A DNA stretch of 64,000 nucleotides, taken from Rubrivivax sp. (GTDB lineage Bacteria > Pseudomonadota > Gammaproteobacteria > Burkholderiales > Burkholderiaceae_C). Position 1 is the stretch's first letter. The number at the start of each line of letters is the position of its first letter. The DNA lies in contig JAIXSE010000005.1 in the NCBI GenBank assembly GCA_027484825.1, forward strand, positions 1 through 64,000. Reading direction: 5' to 3'. Both the position numbers and the translations under genes were made by a program. This document shows, one piece after another, positions 1 to 8,564 of this stretch. Below the pieces are notes generated by a model that worked only from the letters and a program-made list of their open reading frames with translations, was not told the DNA's origin and did no database searches.

Positions 1-1139
1 TGCTGGTTGAGCCACAGCTCCAGCGCAGGCTTGACGAAGGCGGAGACCAGCCGCAGGGCGTCCCGCGAATTCAGGCGTTCCTTGGTCTGGCCCTGGAACT
101 GCGGGTCCAGCACCTTGGCCGACAGCACGAAGCTGGCGCGGGAGAACACGTCTTCCGCCATCAGCTTGACGCCCTTGGGCGCCAGCGCATGCATCTCGAT
201 GAAGCCCTTGACCGCGCCAAAGAGACCGTCCTTCAGGCCCGATTCATGCGTGCCACCGGCCACCGTGGGAATCAGGTTCACATAGCTTTCGCGCATGACC
301 TGACCTTCTTCGGTGAAGGCCACACACCAAGCCGCGCCCTCACCTTCGGCGAAGTTCTCGCTTTCGTTGGCGGATGCGTAATGCTCCCCTTCGAACAGCG
401 GAATCATCGGGTCGGCCGGCAGCGACTGCATCAGGTAGTCGCGCAGGCCGCCCTTGTAGGTCCAGGTCTGGACGTCGCCAGTCTTTTCCTGCGTCAGGGT
501 CACGATGACCCCGGGCATCAGCACCGCCTTGGAGCGCAGCAGATGCGTCAGCTCGCCCTTGGGCAGGTCGGCGCTTTCAAAATAGGAGGCATCCGGCCAC
601 ACCCGCACGGTGGTGCCCTGCTTGCGGTCCCCCGCTTTCAGGTCGGCCCGGCGCACCTGCACCGGCTCGATGACGTCCCCGCCGGAGAAGGCCAGCGTCG
701 CCACCTGCCCTTCGCGGTAGACGGTCACCTCCAGCCGCTTGGCCAGCGCATTGGTCACCGACACGCCCACGCCGTGCAGACCGCCGGAGAAGCTGTAGGC
801 GCCGCCGGCGCCCTTGTCGAACTTGCCGCCCGCATGCAGCCGGGTGTAGACGATCTCCACCACCGGCACGCCCTCTTCCGGGTGCAGGCCGAAGGGGATG
901 CCGCGACCGTCGTCCTCGATGGTCACCGAACCGTCGGTGTGCTGGATGACGGTGATGCGCTTGCCGTGGCCGGCCAGGGCCTCGTCCGCGGCGTTGTCGA
1001 TCACCTCCTGAATGATGTGCAGGGGGTTGTCGGTGCGGGTGTACATGCCCGGGCGCTGCTTGACGGGCTCCAGGCCCTTGAGGACGCGGATCGAGCCCTC
1101 GCTGTAGCTGCCGGGGGAAGTGACTGCTTTGGTTGCCAT
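1..1139 (-). CDS. parE: DNA topoisomerase IV subunit B (ParE), 5' part
   Basis: Encodes the ATPase subunit of topoisomerase IV, which with ParC decatenates daughter chromosomes. About 379 N-terminal residues are in the window; the C-terminal half lies beyond base 1. The start reads MATKAVTSPGSYSEGS, followed by the GHKL ATP-binding motifs: the N-box region IIQEVIDNAADEALAG, DDGRGIPFGLH and the glycine-rich ATP lid GGAYSFSGGLHGVG. The transducer domain begins after about residue 220. The short N-terminus and the sequence HPEEGVPVVEIVYTRLHAGGK favour ParE over GyrB, which usually carries a longer insert. The ATG at 1139 is the first in-frame start before the ATPase fold. It diverges from the amidohydrolase gene. 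Confidence 0.93.
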   Translation of the reverse strand, partial: MATKAVTSPGSYSEGSIRVLKGLEPVKQRPGMYTRTDNPLHIIQEVIDNAADEALAGHGKRITVIQHTDGSVTIEDDGRGIPFGLHPEEGVPVVEIVYTRLHAGGKFDKGAGGAYSFSGGLHGVGVSVTNALAKRLEVTVYREGQVATLAFSGGDVIEPVQVRRADLKAGDRKQGTTVRVWPDASYFESADLPKGELTHLLRSKAVLMPGVIVTLTQEKTGDVQTWTYKGGLRDYLMQSLPADPMIPLFEGEHYASANESENFAEGEGAAWCVAFTEEGQVMRESYVNLIPTVAGGTHESGLKDGLFGAVKGFIEMHALAPKGVKLMAEDVFSRASFVLSAKVLDPQFQGQTKERLNSRDALRLVSAFVKPALELWLNQ

Positions 1140-1319
1140 GGGGCGGGATTCTAGGGGAGGCCCCTGCCGGGAGGCAGGAACTCCCGGTCGGGGGTTGGCG
1201 GCCATTCTTCACACAAGTCGTTCACAGGGCGCATCTCAGAACATGCGGTTACTTCGTTTCGCGGATCGCGGTTACATGCTGTCGTAGCATCGGCGGCTGA
1301 TTTCTAGGTCCTTCGCCTG

Positions 1320-2798
1320 ATGTTCAAGTCTTCTCGTCTTGTGGCCGGTGTGCTGGCCTCCCCGGTGGCCTGCGCGGTGTCCTCGATGGGGGCCTCTCTG
1401 GTGACCGCCATGCTGGTCTCCCTGGCGGCTCCCCTGGTGCCCGGCCCGGCCCTTGCCGCCGACTTCAAGGCCAGCCCGGAGATGGCCATCGAGCTGCGCC
1501 ATGCGCAGTGGTTCGACGGCCAGAAGCTTCAGCGCGGCTCGCTCTACATCGACGACGGCGTCTTCACCGACAAGCGCCCCAGGAAGGTCAACCGGCTGAT
1601 GGAGCTCAAGGGCCAGACCCTGGTGCCGCCGCTGGCCGAGGGCCACAACCACAACCTGCAGGGCGCCTGGGGCCTGGAGCGCTTCGGCCAGGACTACCTG
1701 CGCGACGGTGTCTTCTACGCTGCGATGCTCTGCGCCGACCCGGCCGCCATCGACCCGATCCGCCAGCGCATTGACCTGGCGGATACGCCGGACGTGATCT
1801 TCGCCACCGCCTGCATCACCTCCTCCGATGGCCAGCCGCTGGCCATGCTGCAATCGGCCCAGCCGCCGATGACGCTGGACCAGATCGTGGACCGGGCGGT
1901 GCTGGTAATGGACATCCCGGCGGACGTGTCCCGCAAGTGGCCGCTGGTGAAGGAGCGCCGCACCGACCTGGTCAAGGTCATCATGAGCTATCACGACCGC
2001 CCGGAGCTGCGCCAGCAGCCCGAGCAACGCGGCAAGCTGGGCGTGACGCCGGAGGTGGTGGCCGAGGTGGTGCGCCTGGCCCACCAGGACGGGCTGCGGG
2101 TGGTGGCCCATGTGGAAAGCGCCAAGGACTTCGAAGCCGCCGTGCGGGCGGGCGTGGACTTCATCGCCGAATTACCGGGCTATTTTCCCCAGCATGGCGA
2201 AGACCCGGAAACCCATGAGATTCCCGCCGAAGTGGCGGTGATGGCGGCCGAGCGCAAGATCGGGGTAATCACGGCGACGGTGGCGACGCAGCTGTTCCAG
2301 CCGCCGCCGGAGCTGCTGGCACGCATTGAAGAGGTGCAAAAGCGCAATCTCGCCCGGCTCAAGGAAGCGGGGGTGACCTTGCTGGTGGGCTCCGACCTCT
2401 TCACCGGGAATGCGCTGAGCGAAGTCCATCATCTGGACAGCCTGGGCGTGCTGGACAAGCCCACCCTGCTGCGCATGGCCACGCAGGACACGCCACGGGC
2501 TCTGTTCCCCAAGCGCAAGCTGGGCTGCTTCCAGCCCGGTTGCGAAGCCAGCTTCCTGGTGCTGGGCGCCAATCCGCTGGAAGACCTGCACGCGCTGGAC
2601 AAGCCGTTGCTGCGCATCAAGCAGGGCCGGGTGCTGACCCAGCTGGACGATGTGGCCGCCACGGCCGGCAATGACAACACCCTGGCCGAAGGCGAAGCGG
2701 CGCACCGGGCATCGGCGAAGTCGTCCAAGTCCGCGAAGTCCAAAAGCAGCAAGTCCAAGGCATCGAGCAAGAGCAAGAGCGCCAGCGCCAAGAAGTGA
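1320..2798 (+). CDS. Exported amidohydrolase-family protein with Lys/Ser-rich tail
   Basis: A 492-residue amidohydrolase (metal-dependent hydrolase) family protein; the substrate cannot be read from the sequence. An N-terminal hydrophobic stretch ending PGPALA-A looks like a signal peptide (about residues 1-48), placing it in the periplasm. The metal-binding H-x-H is visible in AEGHNHN (about residue 105). Later motifs VVAHVES, ITATVATQ and LLVGSDLF fit strands of the TIM barrel, the last with the usual aspartate. The last 30 or so residues are almost only Lys, Ser and Ala, which is not part of the fold. It stands alone, between parE and an MFS gene. Confidence 0.8.
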   Translation: MFKSSRLVAGVLASPVACAVSSMGASLVTAMLVSLAAPLVPGPALAADFKASPEMAIELRHAQWFDGQKLQRGSLYIDDGVFTDKRPRKVNRLMELKGQTLVPPLAEGHNHNLQGAWGLERFGQDYLRDGVFYAAMLCADPAAIDPIRQRIDLADTPDVIFATACITSSDGQPLAMLQSAQPPMTLDQIVDRAVLVMDIPADVSRKWPLVKERRTDLVKVIMSYHDRPELRQQPEQRGKLGVTPEVVAEVVRLAHQDGLRVVAHVESAKDFEAAVRAGVDFIAELPGYFPQHGEDPETHEIPAEVAVMAAERKIGVITATVATQLFQPPPELLARIEEVQKRNLARLKEAGVTLLVGSDLFTGNALSEVHHLDSLGVLDKPTLLRMATQDTPRALFPKRKLGCFQPGCEASFLVLGANPLEDLHALDKPLLRIKQGRVLTQLDDVAATAGNDNTLAEGEAAHRASAKSSKSAKSKSSKSKASSKSKSASAKK

Positions 2799-2925
2799 GG
2801 GCAGTCGCGCCATGGTCGTCCGGGTCGCGCGCGTCGGCCTGGACCGGCCTGCTCCGGGCTGACCCTGATCCGGCCGGTTCCCCTGGTGACAGGCAGGACT
2901 CGCGGCTGACGCTACATTCGCAGGC

Positions 2926-4176
2926 ATGAGCGCCTTGCCCCCCGCCCCCTCCGGCAGAACCCTCAGCCTCCAGCAGGTGCTGCTGTGTGGCGCTGCCATC
3001 GTCACCCTCTCCATGGGCATCCGCCACGGCTTCGGCCTGTGGCTGACCCCCATCACCGTGGACCGCGGCTGGACCCGGGAGGCGTTCTCCCTGGCCTTGG
3101 CGGTGCAGAACCTCGCCTGGGGCGCCGCCGGACCGATGACCGGCATGCTGGCCGACCGCTTCGGCGCCATGCGCGTGCTGGTGGGCGGCGCACTGCTGTA
3201 TGCGGCCGGTCTGGCCTTGATGGCGGTGTCCAGCACGGCGGCGGGGTTTCTGGGCAGCGCCGGTGTGCTGATCGGACTGGCCCAGTCGGGCACGACCTAT
3301 GCGGTGGTGTATGGGGTGATCGCCCGCCAGGTGGCACCGGAGCGGCGCTCCTGGGCCATGGGCGTGGCGGCGGCGGCCGGCTCCTTCGGACAGTTCCTGA
3401 TGGTGCCGGTGGAGAACTGGCTGATCGGCCACACCGGCTGGCAGAACGCGCTGTTCGTGCTTTCGCTGGCGGCCTGCCTGATCATTCCGCTGGCCTTCGG
3501 GCTGCGGGAGCCTGCGGCAACGAAGGGAGCCGCCGGCCATCGCCAGAGCATCGGCGAAGCGTTCCGGGAAGCCTTCGGCTACCGCAGCTTCCAGTTGCTG
3601 ATGCTGGGCTACTTCGTCTGCGGCTTCCAGGTGGTGTTCATCGGGGTGCACATGCCCAGCTATCTGAAGGACCACGGCCTGTCGCCCCAGGTGGCGACGG
3701 TGGCGCTGGCGCTGATCGGGCTGTTCAATGTCATCGGCACCTATGCGGCCGGCACGCTGGGGCAGCACATGCCCAAACGCTATGTGCTGTCAGCGATCTA
3801 TGGGCTGCGCGCCATCGCCATCTTCATCTTCCTGCAGGTGCCGCTGACGCCCTGGAGCGTCTACATCTTCTCGGCGGTGATGGGGGTGTTGTGGCTCTCC
3901 ACCGTGCCGCCCACCAATGCCATCGTGGCGCAGATCTTCGGCGTCCAGCACATGTCCATGCTGGGGGGCTTTGTCTTCTTCAGCCACCAGATCGGCAGTT
4001 TCCTGGGCGTCTGGCTGGGCGGCAAGCTGTATGACGCCACCGGCAGCTACGACATCGTGTGGTGGCTGGCCATTGCGCTGGGCATCATGGCCCTGCTGGC
4101 CAATCTGCCGGTGCGCGAGGGGGCCATTGCCCGACCTGCACGACCCGCGCACCCCGCACCTGCATCAGCGGCTTGA
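2926..4176 (+). CDS. MFS transporter
   Basis: A 416-residue major facilitator superfamily carrier of the inner membrane with about 12 hydrophobic helices. The loop between TM2 and TM3 carries GMLADRFGAMRVL, the MFS signature (G-x-x-x-D-R-x-G-x-[RK]). The N-terminus (GIRHGFGLWLTPI) resembles the oxalate/monocarboxylate-type branch of the superfamily, but the substrate is unknown. It may be transcribed with the micro-ORF that starts 11 bases downstream. Confidence 0.85.
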   Translation: MSALPPAPSGRTLSLQQVLLCGAAIVTLSMGIRHGFGLWLTPITVDRGWTREAFSLALAVQNLAWGAAGPMTGMLADRFGAMRVLVGGALLYAAGLALMAVSSTAAGFLGSAGVLIGLAQSGTTYAVVYGVIARQVAPERRSWAMGVAAAAGSFGQFLMVPVENWLIGHTGWQNALFVLSLAACLIIPLAFGLREPAATKGAAGHRQSIGEAFREAFGYRSFQLLMLGYFVCGFQVVFIGVHMPSYLKDHGLSPQVATVALALIGLFNVIGTYAAGTLGQHMPKRYVLSAIYGLRAIAIFIFLQVPLTPWSVYIFSAVMGVLWLSTVPPTNAIVAQIFGVQHMSMLGGFVFFSHQIGSFLGVWLGGKLYDATGSYDIVWWLAIALGIMALLANLPVREGAIARPARPAHPAPASAA

Positions 4177-4187
4177 GGGCGGACGGG

Positions 4188-4328
4188 ATGCAACCGAAGG
4201 CCCGCGCCTGGACACGTCAGTGGCTCTGGCGACTGGCGGTGGCCCTCGCGCTGGCGCTGGTTTTCCTGGCCTACGCCCAACCCTCGCTGATGCAACACTT
4301 GGCCGATCAGATCTGGGGCTGCTTCTGA
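4188..4328 (+). CDS. Small single-helix membrane protein
   Basis: A 46-residue ORF (MQPKARAWTRQW...) between an MFS gene and a short-chain dehydrogenase gene. A basic N-terminus is followed by one strongly hydrophobic helix (about residues 15-31) and a short tail ending WGCF, so it is probably an inner-membrane peptide with the N-terminus inside. The same-strand position and small gaps on both sides suggest co-transcription with the SDR gene. I do not recognise a family. Being real rests on position and on the clean hydrophobic pattern. Confidence 0.5.
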   Translation: MQPKARAWTRQWLWRLAVALALALVFLAYAQPSLMQHLADQIWGCF

Positions 4329-4361
4329 GCCCCTTCATACCAACAGGGTGGAGACAACAAC

Positions 4362-5165
4362 ATGGTGGTGATCATCACCGGCGCCTCGGACGGCATTGGC
4401 GCCGAGCTGGCCCGGCAATGGGCGCAGCGGGACGGATCCAAGCTGTCGCTGGTCCTGGCCGCACGCAGCCGCGACAAGCTGGAGACCGTGGCGGCGGAAT
4501 GCGAGGCGCTGGGCGCACGCACGCTGGTGCAATGGTGCGACGTGGAAGACCAGACCGCCTGCCAGGCCCTGGTCCATGCCACGCTGGGGGCCTTCGGCAG
4601 CATTGACGTGCTGGTCAACAATGCGGGCATGTCGGCCCATGCGCTGTTTGACGAGGTCAAGGACCTGGCCTGGTATCAGCGTCTGATGCAGATCAATCTG
4701 TGGGGGCCGGCCTGGATCACCCAGGCCGCCCTGCCCGCGATCAAGGCCAGTCGCGGCCGGATCGTGGCGGTGTCCAGCTTGGCGGGCCTGCTGGGCATTC
4801 CGGGACGGACGGCCTACAGCGCCACCAAATTCGCCATGACGGGTTTCTTCGAAGCGCTGCGCACGGAGGTGGCGTCCCACGGGGTGAGCGTGACCATCGC
4901 CTATCCGGGCGTGGTGGACACGCAGATCCGCTACCGGGGCTTCAATGCCCGTGGCGAAGCATCGGGCCACAGCAGCATGGACGAACGCGGCGCCATGAGC
5001 GTGCAGACCTGTGCCCGGCTGATCCTGAACGGCACCCTGGCCCGGGAGCGGGACATCGTCATGACCACCAAGGGCAAGCTGGGCCGCTGGCTGAAGCTGC
5101 TGGCACCGTCCCTGGTGGATCGGCTGGCCTTGCAGGCGCTGAAGCGGGAGCAACGACCGCAATGA
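4362..5165 (+). CDS. SDR family NAD(P)-dependent oxidoreductase
   Basis: A 267-residue classical short-chain dehydrogenase/reductase. The Rossmann-fold cofactor motif GASDGIGAE is at residues 6-14, NNAG follows strand 4, and the catalytic Ser/Tyr/Lys are in VSSLAGLLG and YSATK. Physiological substrate unknown; the hydrophobic C-terminal part (LLAPSLVDRLALQAL) is typical of DHRS7-like members. Its stop overlaps the next start in ATGA, so it is translationally coupled to the methyltransferase gene. Confidence 0.9.
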   Translation: MVVIITGASDGIGAELARQWAQRDGSKLSLVLAARSRDKLETVAAECEALGARTLVQWCDVEDQTACQALVHATLGAFGSIDVLVNNAGMSAHALFDEVKDLAWYQRLMQINLWGPAWITQAALPAIKASRGRIVAVSSLAGLLGIPGRTAYSATKFAMTGFFEALRTEVASHGVSVTIAYPGVVDTQIRYRGFNARGEASGHSSMDERGAMSVQTCARLILNGTLARERDIVMTTKGKLGRWLKLLAPSLVDRLALQALKREQRPQ

Positions 5166-5827
5166 GCGATCCATCGATGTCTGCTTCCCGGGCGCCTGCA
5201 GCCGGCGCTTCGGCTGGCGGCAGCGCCAGCCCTCCCAGCGACTGGTTGCTGCGCTGGCGCCAGGCGTGGGAACGACCGGGACTCACGGCGCTGGACGTGG
5301 GCTGCGGCCAGGGTCGTCATGTCCGGCTGCTGGCCCAAGCGGGGCTGCAGGTCACCGGCGTGGACCGGGATGAACAGGCGCTGGCCGGCCTGCGGGGCCT
5401 GGCCCATGTCGAGACGGTGCAGGCCGACATCGAAGCCGGCCCCTGGCCCTTGGCCGGTCGGCAGTTCGACCTGGTGCTGGTCACGAATTACCTCTGGCGA
5501 CCGCTGCTGCCGCTCATCAAGGCGGCTGTGGCACCGGGCGGCTGGCTGATTTACGAAACTTTTACCGATGGACAGCAGACCATCGGCCGCCCCTCCCGCC
5601 CGGAGTTCCTGCTGCGCCCCGGTGAGCTGCTGAGCGTGTGTGACGGCATGCGGGTGGTGGGCTTCGAGGACGGCTTCATCCCGGCCGGGGCGACGCCCAC
5701 CGCGGTCAACGGCCGCTATGTCCAGCGCGTTGCTGCCGTGCACGAGCGCGGCACCGACCCGGTCAGCCCCCCGCAATACCGCCTGATCCCCCTCCCGGAC
5801 CCGGGAAACCGTCCGCCGCTTCAGTAG
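5162..5827 (+). CDS. Class I SAM-dependent methyltransferase
   Basis: A 221-residue methyltransferase of the TehB/UbiE-like type. SAM-binding motif I is ALDVGCGQGRHVRLLA (about residues 41-56), the acidic residue closing strand 2 is in GVDRD, and motif IV is FDLVLVTNYLWRPLL. The acceptor is unknown. The first 30 residues are Ala/Ser/Gly-rich and poorly conserved in appearance. The ATG overlaps the SDR stop (ATGA), which fixes the start, and dapA begins 27 bases after the end. Confidence 0.85.
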   Translation: MSDPSMSASRAPAAGASAGGSASPPSDWLLRWRQAWERPGLTALDVGCGQGRHVRLLAQAGLQVTGVDRDEQALAGLRGLAHVETVQADIEAGPWPLAGRQFDLVLVTNYLWRPLLPLIKAAVAPGGWLIYETFTDGQQTIGRPSRPEFLLRPGELLSVCDGMRVVGFEDGFIPAGATPTAVNGRYVQRVAAVHERGTDPVSPPQYRLIPLPDPGNRPPLQ

Positions 5828-5854
5828 AATCCGCCAGATCTCGAGGAATCCTCA

Positions 5855-6736
5855 ATGAACGCAATTGTTGGCAGCATCGTCGCCCTGGTGACGCCGATGC
5901 ATGAAGACGGCCGTATCGACTTCGACGGGCTGCGCGCCCTGATCGACTGGCATATCGACCAAGGCACGGACGTGATTGGCGTGGTGGGCACCACCGGCGA
6001 ATCTCCCACCGTCACGATGGAAGAGAACCGCGAGGTCATCCGCGTGGCCGTGGAACATGTCAAAGGCCGCAAGCCGGTGCTGGCCGGCACCGGTGCGAAT
6101 TCGACGGCCGAGGCCATCGAGCTGAGCCGCTTTGCCAAGCAGGTGGGCGCGGACGCGACGCTGTCAGTGGTCCCCTACTACAACAAGCCCTCGCAGGAAG
6201 GCATCTATCAGCACTTCAAGGCCATCGCCGAAGCGGTGGACATCCCCATGATGCTGTACAACGTGCCCGGCCGCACGGTGGCGGACATGAGCCCCGAGAC
6301 CGCCCTGCGCTGCGCCTCGCTGCCCGGCGTCTTCGGCATCAAGGAAGCGACCGGCAACATCGAGCGGGCCTCCTGGCTGATCAAGCACGCCCCCAAGCAC
6401 TTCGGCATCTATTCCGGCGACGACGGCACCGCCGTGGCCCTGATGCTGCTGGGCGGCCGTGGTCATGTCAGCGTGACCGCCAACGTGGCCCCGCGTGACA
6501 TGCACGCCCTGTGCATGGCCGCCATCGAAGGCCGCGTGCGGGAAGCCACCCAGCTGCATTTCAAGCTGCTGGGCCTGCACAAGCAACTGTTCTGCGAGCC
6601 CAGCCCGGCCCCCACCAAGTGGGCCCTGGCCCAGATGGGTCGCTGCGGCAACCACCTGCGTCTGCCCCTGACCCCGCTGACGGCCGCCGGCCAGCAGCTG
6701 GTGGGCGACGCCATGAAAGAAGCCGGCCTGCTGTAA
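5855..6736 (+). CDS. dapA: 4-hydroxy-tetrahydrodipicolinate synthase
   Basis: Condenses pyruvate with aspartate semialdehyde, the first step specific to lysine and diaminopimelate synthesis; cytoplasmic tetramer. The 293-residue length is normal. GTTGESPT (about residues 46-53) supplies the proton-relay threonine, YNVPGRT carries the catalytic tyrosine (Y135), and GIKEATGN carries the Schiff-base lysine (K163). A GAGGA-like ribosome site precedes the ATG. As in many proteobacteria, the BamC gene follows, which is the origin of the name dapX. Confidence 0.97.
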   Translation: MNAIVGSIVALVTPMHEDGRIDFDGLRALIDWHIDQGTDVIGVVGTTGESPTVTMEENREVIRVAVEHVKGRKPVLAGTGANSTAEAIELSRFAKQVGADATLSVVPYYNKPSQEGIYQHFKAIAEAVDIPMMLYNVPGRTVADMSPETALRCASLPGVFGIKEATGNIERASWLIKHAPKHFGIYSGDDGTAVALMLLGGRGHVSVTANVAPRDMHALCMAAIEGRVREATQLHFKLLGLHKQLFCEPSPAPTKWALAQMGRCGNHLRLPLTPLTAAGQQLVGDAMKEAGLL

Positions 6737-6796
6737 GCCTGCTCTAATCACTCACCTTGTTTCTGAATGCGGCTGGGCCGCGGTGACCAAACGGAG

Positions 6797-7960
6797 ATGT
6801 CTAGCGTGACTCGTTCCCTTTCCGATACCTGCGCTTCCACCCCGGTGCGCCTGGCCTGCCTGGTGGCGGTGGCCTCGCTCGCGGCGTGCAGCTCGCTGGA
6901 CAGCATGACCACCGGTGACAAGGTCGACTACAAGACCCAGGCCAAACAGACTTCGGGCCTGGATGTGCCGCCCGACCTGACTCAGTTGCCCCGTGACACC
7001 CGTCCGGCCGGCGGCACCGTCAGCGCAGCCCAGCTGGCCAGCCAGCCGTCGGCGCAGCGCCCGGTGGGCGCCACCGCCAATTCGGTGGCCGTTGCCAAGG
7101 CCGGCGATGTGGAATTCCAGCGCCTGGGCAACAGCCGCTGGTTGCACAGCAGCCTTTCGCCCGAAGAGCTGTGGCCGCAGCTCAAGACCTTCTGGGTCGA
7201 ACGCGGCCTGCAGGTGGAATCGGAAGATCCCGCCGTGGGCGTGATGGAGACCAACTGGGCCGAGAACCGCGCCAAGCTGCCGCAGGACTTCATCCGCAAG
7301 GCCATCGGCACCATGCTGGATTCCATCTACTCCACCGGCGAGCGCGACATGTATCGCACCCGGGTCGAGCGCAATCCGAATGGCGGGACCGACATCTACA
7401 TTGCCCACCGCGGCATGGTGGAGGTCTACACCAACACCCAGAAGGACGACACGGCCTGGCAGCCGCGTCCGTCGGATCCGGAACTCGAATCCATCATGCT
7501 GTCGCGCCTGCTGCTGAAGCTCGGCGGCAAGGAAGACACGGCCCAGGCCATTGCCACCAACCAGCCGCAGGCACAGAGCCCGGACGGTCGTCAGGCACCG
7601 GTGCCGCGTTCGCTGGCGGATGTGCCCAACAGCATTGCGCTCAACGAAGGCTTCGACCGTGCTTGGCGCCGTGTGGGCCAGTCGCTGGACCGCCACGGCT
7701 TCACCATCGAAGACCGGGACCGCAAGCAAGGCCTGTTCTTCCTGCGTTATGCCGACCCCAGCCAGGCCGGCAAGGACGAACCGGGCTTCTGGTCCCGCCT
7801 GTTCGGCTCGGACAAGGGCGCGACCTCGGTGCGTTATCGCGTGTCGGTCAAGTCCGAGGGCGAGCGCTCCACCGTGGTCATCCTGGACGACAAGGGTCAG
7901 CAGCAGACCAACGACATGGCCAAGCGCATCCTGCAACTTCTGCTGGAAGATCTGCGCTAA
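6797..7960 (+). CDS. bamC: Outer membrane protein assembly factor BamC (NlpB) lipoprotein
   Basis: Lipoprotein subunit of the BAM complex that inserts beta-barrel proteins in the outer membrane. The start at 6797 follows an ACGGAG ribosome site and gives a signal peptide with the lipobox SLAAC, lipidated Cys at residue 31. An unstructured stretch containing VDYKTQAKQTSGLDVPPDL matches the BamC N-terminal segment known to contact BamD. Two helix-grip domains follow (about residues 90-245 and 285-387). An upstream in-frame ATG at 6767 is less likely because the lipobox would sit too far in. A strong terminator follows the gene. Confidence 0.9.
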   Translation: MSSVTRSLSDTCASTPVRLACLVAVASLAACSSLDSMTTGDKVDYKTQAKQTSGLDVPPDLTQLPRDTRPAGGTVSAAQLASQPSAQRPVGATANSVAVAKAGDVEFQRLGNSRWLHSSLSPEELWPQLKTFWVERGLQVESEDPAVGVMETNWAENRAKLPQDFIRKAIGTMLDSIYSTGERDMYRTRVERNPNGGTDIYIAHRGMVEVYTNTQKDDTAWQPRPSDPELESIMLSRLLLKLGGKEDTAQAIATNQPQAQSPDGRQAPVPRSLADVPNSIALNEGFDRAWRRVGQSLDRHGFTIEDRDRKQGLFFLRYADPSQAGKDEPGFWSRLFGSDKGATSVRYRVSVKSEGERSTVVILDDKGQQQTNDMAKRILQLLLEDLR

Positions 7961-7982
7961 GCCGGTCCCCACCTCGTCATCC

Positions 7983-8006
7983 ACGCCACCTTCGGGTGGC
8001 GTTTTT
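7983..8006 (+). terminator. Rho-independent terminator after bamC
   Basis: An 8-bp stem ACGCCACC/GGTGGCGT closed by a TTCG tetraloop and followed by T residues, 22 bases after the bamC stop. Confidence 0.9.
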
Positions 8007-8113
8007 CATGGGGTATTCAATTGACGCGTGAATACCAGGGCCGGGGGAGTACCGAGTATCAAAGCCTGACCCGAGTAACTCAGCGGGAATGCCTTCGGGT
8101 TTGACAGGCAAAG

Positions 8114-8149
8114 AAAAAGCCGCCAGGGCCAGAGCCCAGGCGGCTTTTT
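8114..8149. terminator. Bidirectional terminator after the small lipoprotein gene
   Basis: AAAAAGCCGCC pairs with GGCGGCTTTTT, with an inner GGGC/GCCC stem. A-tract and T-tract flank the stem, so it works in both directions. It ends 18 bases past the stop of the minus-strand small lipoprotein gene and backs up the bamC terminator. Confidence 0.85.
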
Positions 8150-8167
8150 CAGGACGAGCGGATCGTC

Positions 8168-8368
8168 TTAGTTGCTCGCGGCCGAAGCGGGAGCCGAAGC
8201 GTCCAGGGCCGGAGCCGAAGCGGCGTCCACCACCGGAGCCGAAGCGGGAGCCGAAGCTTCCGGAGCGGGGGTAGCGACGGGAGCAGGAGCCGGAGCTTCT
8301 TCCTTCTTGCCGCAAGCGGTCAGTGCAACAGCGGCCAGCAGGGAGGCCAACAGGATCGACTTTTTCAT
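8168..8368 (-). CDS. Small Ala/Pro-rich lipoprotein
   Basis: A 66-residue precursor (MKKSILLASLLAAVALTAC...) with a clear lipoprotein signal peptide and lipobox LTAC, giving a mature lipoprotein of about 48 residues. The mature part starts GKKEE and then consists almost only of Ala, Pro, Ser and Val in short repeats (PAPEASAPASAPV-like); the DNA carries matching repeats of GGAGCCGAAGC. The chosen ATG at 8368 has GAGGAC 9 bases upstream; an ATG at 8380 would overlap that site. It resembles LPS-assembly LptM-type small lipoproteins only in size and lipobox. Function unknown. Confidence 0.75.
   Translation of the reverse strand: MKKSILLASLLAAVALTACGKKEEAPAPAPVATPAPEASAPASAPVVDAASAPALDASAPASAASN
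8181..8264. repeat. Short tandem-like repeats inside the lipoprotein gene
   Basis: The unit GGAGCCGAAGC recurs about five times with slightly varied spacers, encoding the Ala/Ser/Pro repeats of the small lipoprotein. Copy number may vary between strains. Confidence 0.6.
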
Positions 8369-8401
8369 ACTTGTCCTCAAGTAACTTTTAGACGAACAAT
8401 C

Positions 8402-8415
8402 AATTACCGGTAATT
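8402..8415. promoter_or_regulatory. 14-bp perfect palindrome upstream of the small lipoprotein gene
   Basis: AATTACCGGTAATT is a perfect palindrome in an AT-rich patch 34 bases before the lipoprotein start codon. Position and symmetry suggest an operator for a dimeric regulator near the promoter. No regulator family is assigned. Confidence 0.45.
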
Positions 8416-8564
8416 AATGAAGTCGTACAACAGTCCAGGAGGACCACCGTTGGGTTAATCCAGGTCGAGTACGCATGCACGAGCTTCAAGCAGACCAAGA
8501 CGGGGAAAACCTCGAGCGCTTTCCTCGCCTAGCCGATGATTATAGCCATCAGTTTGTAATCTCC

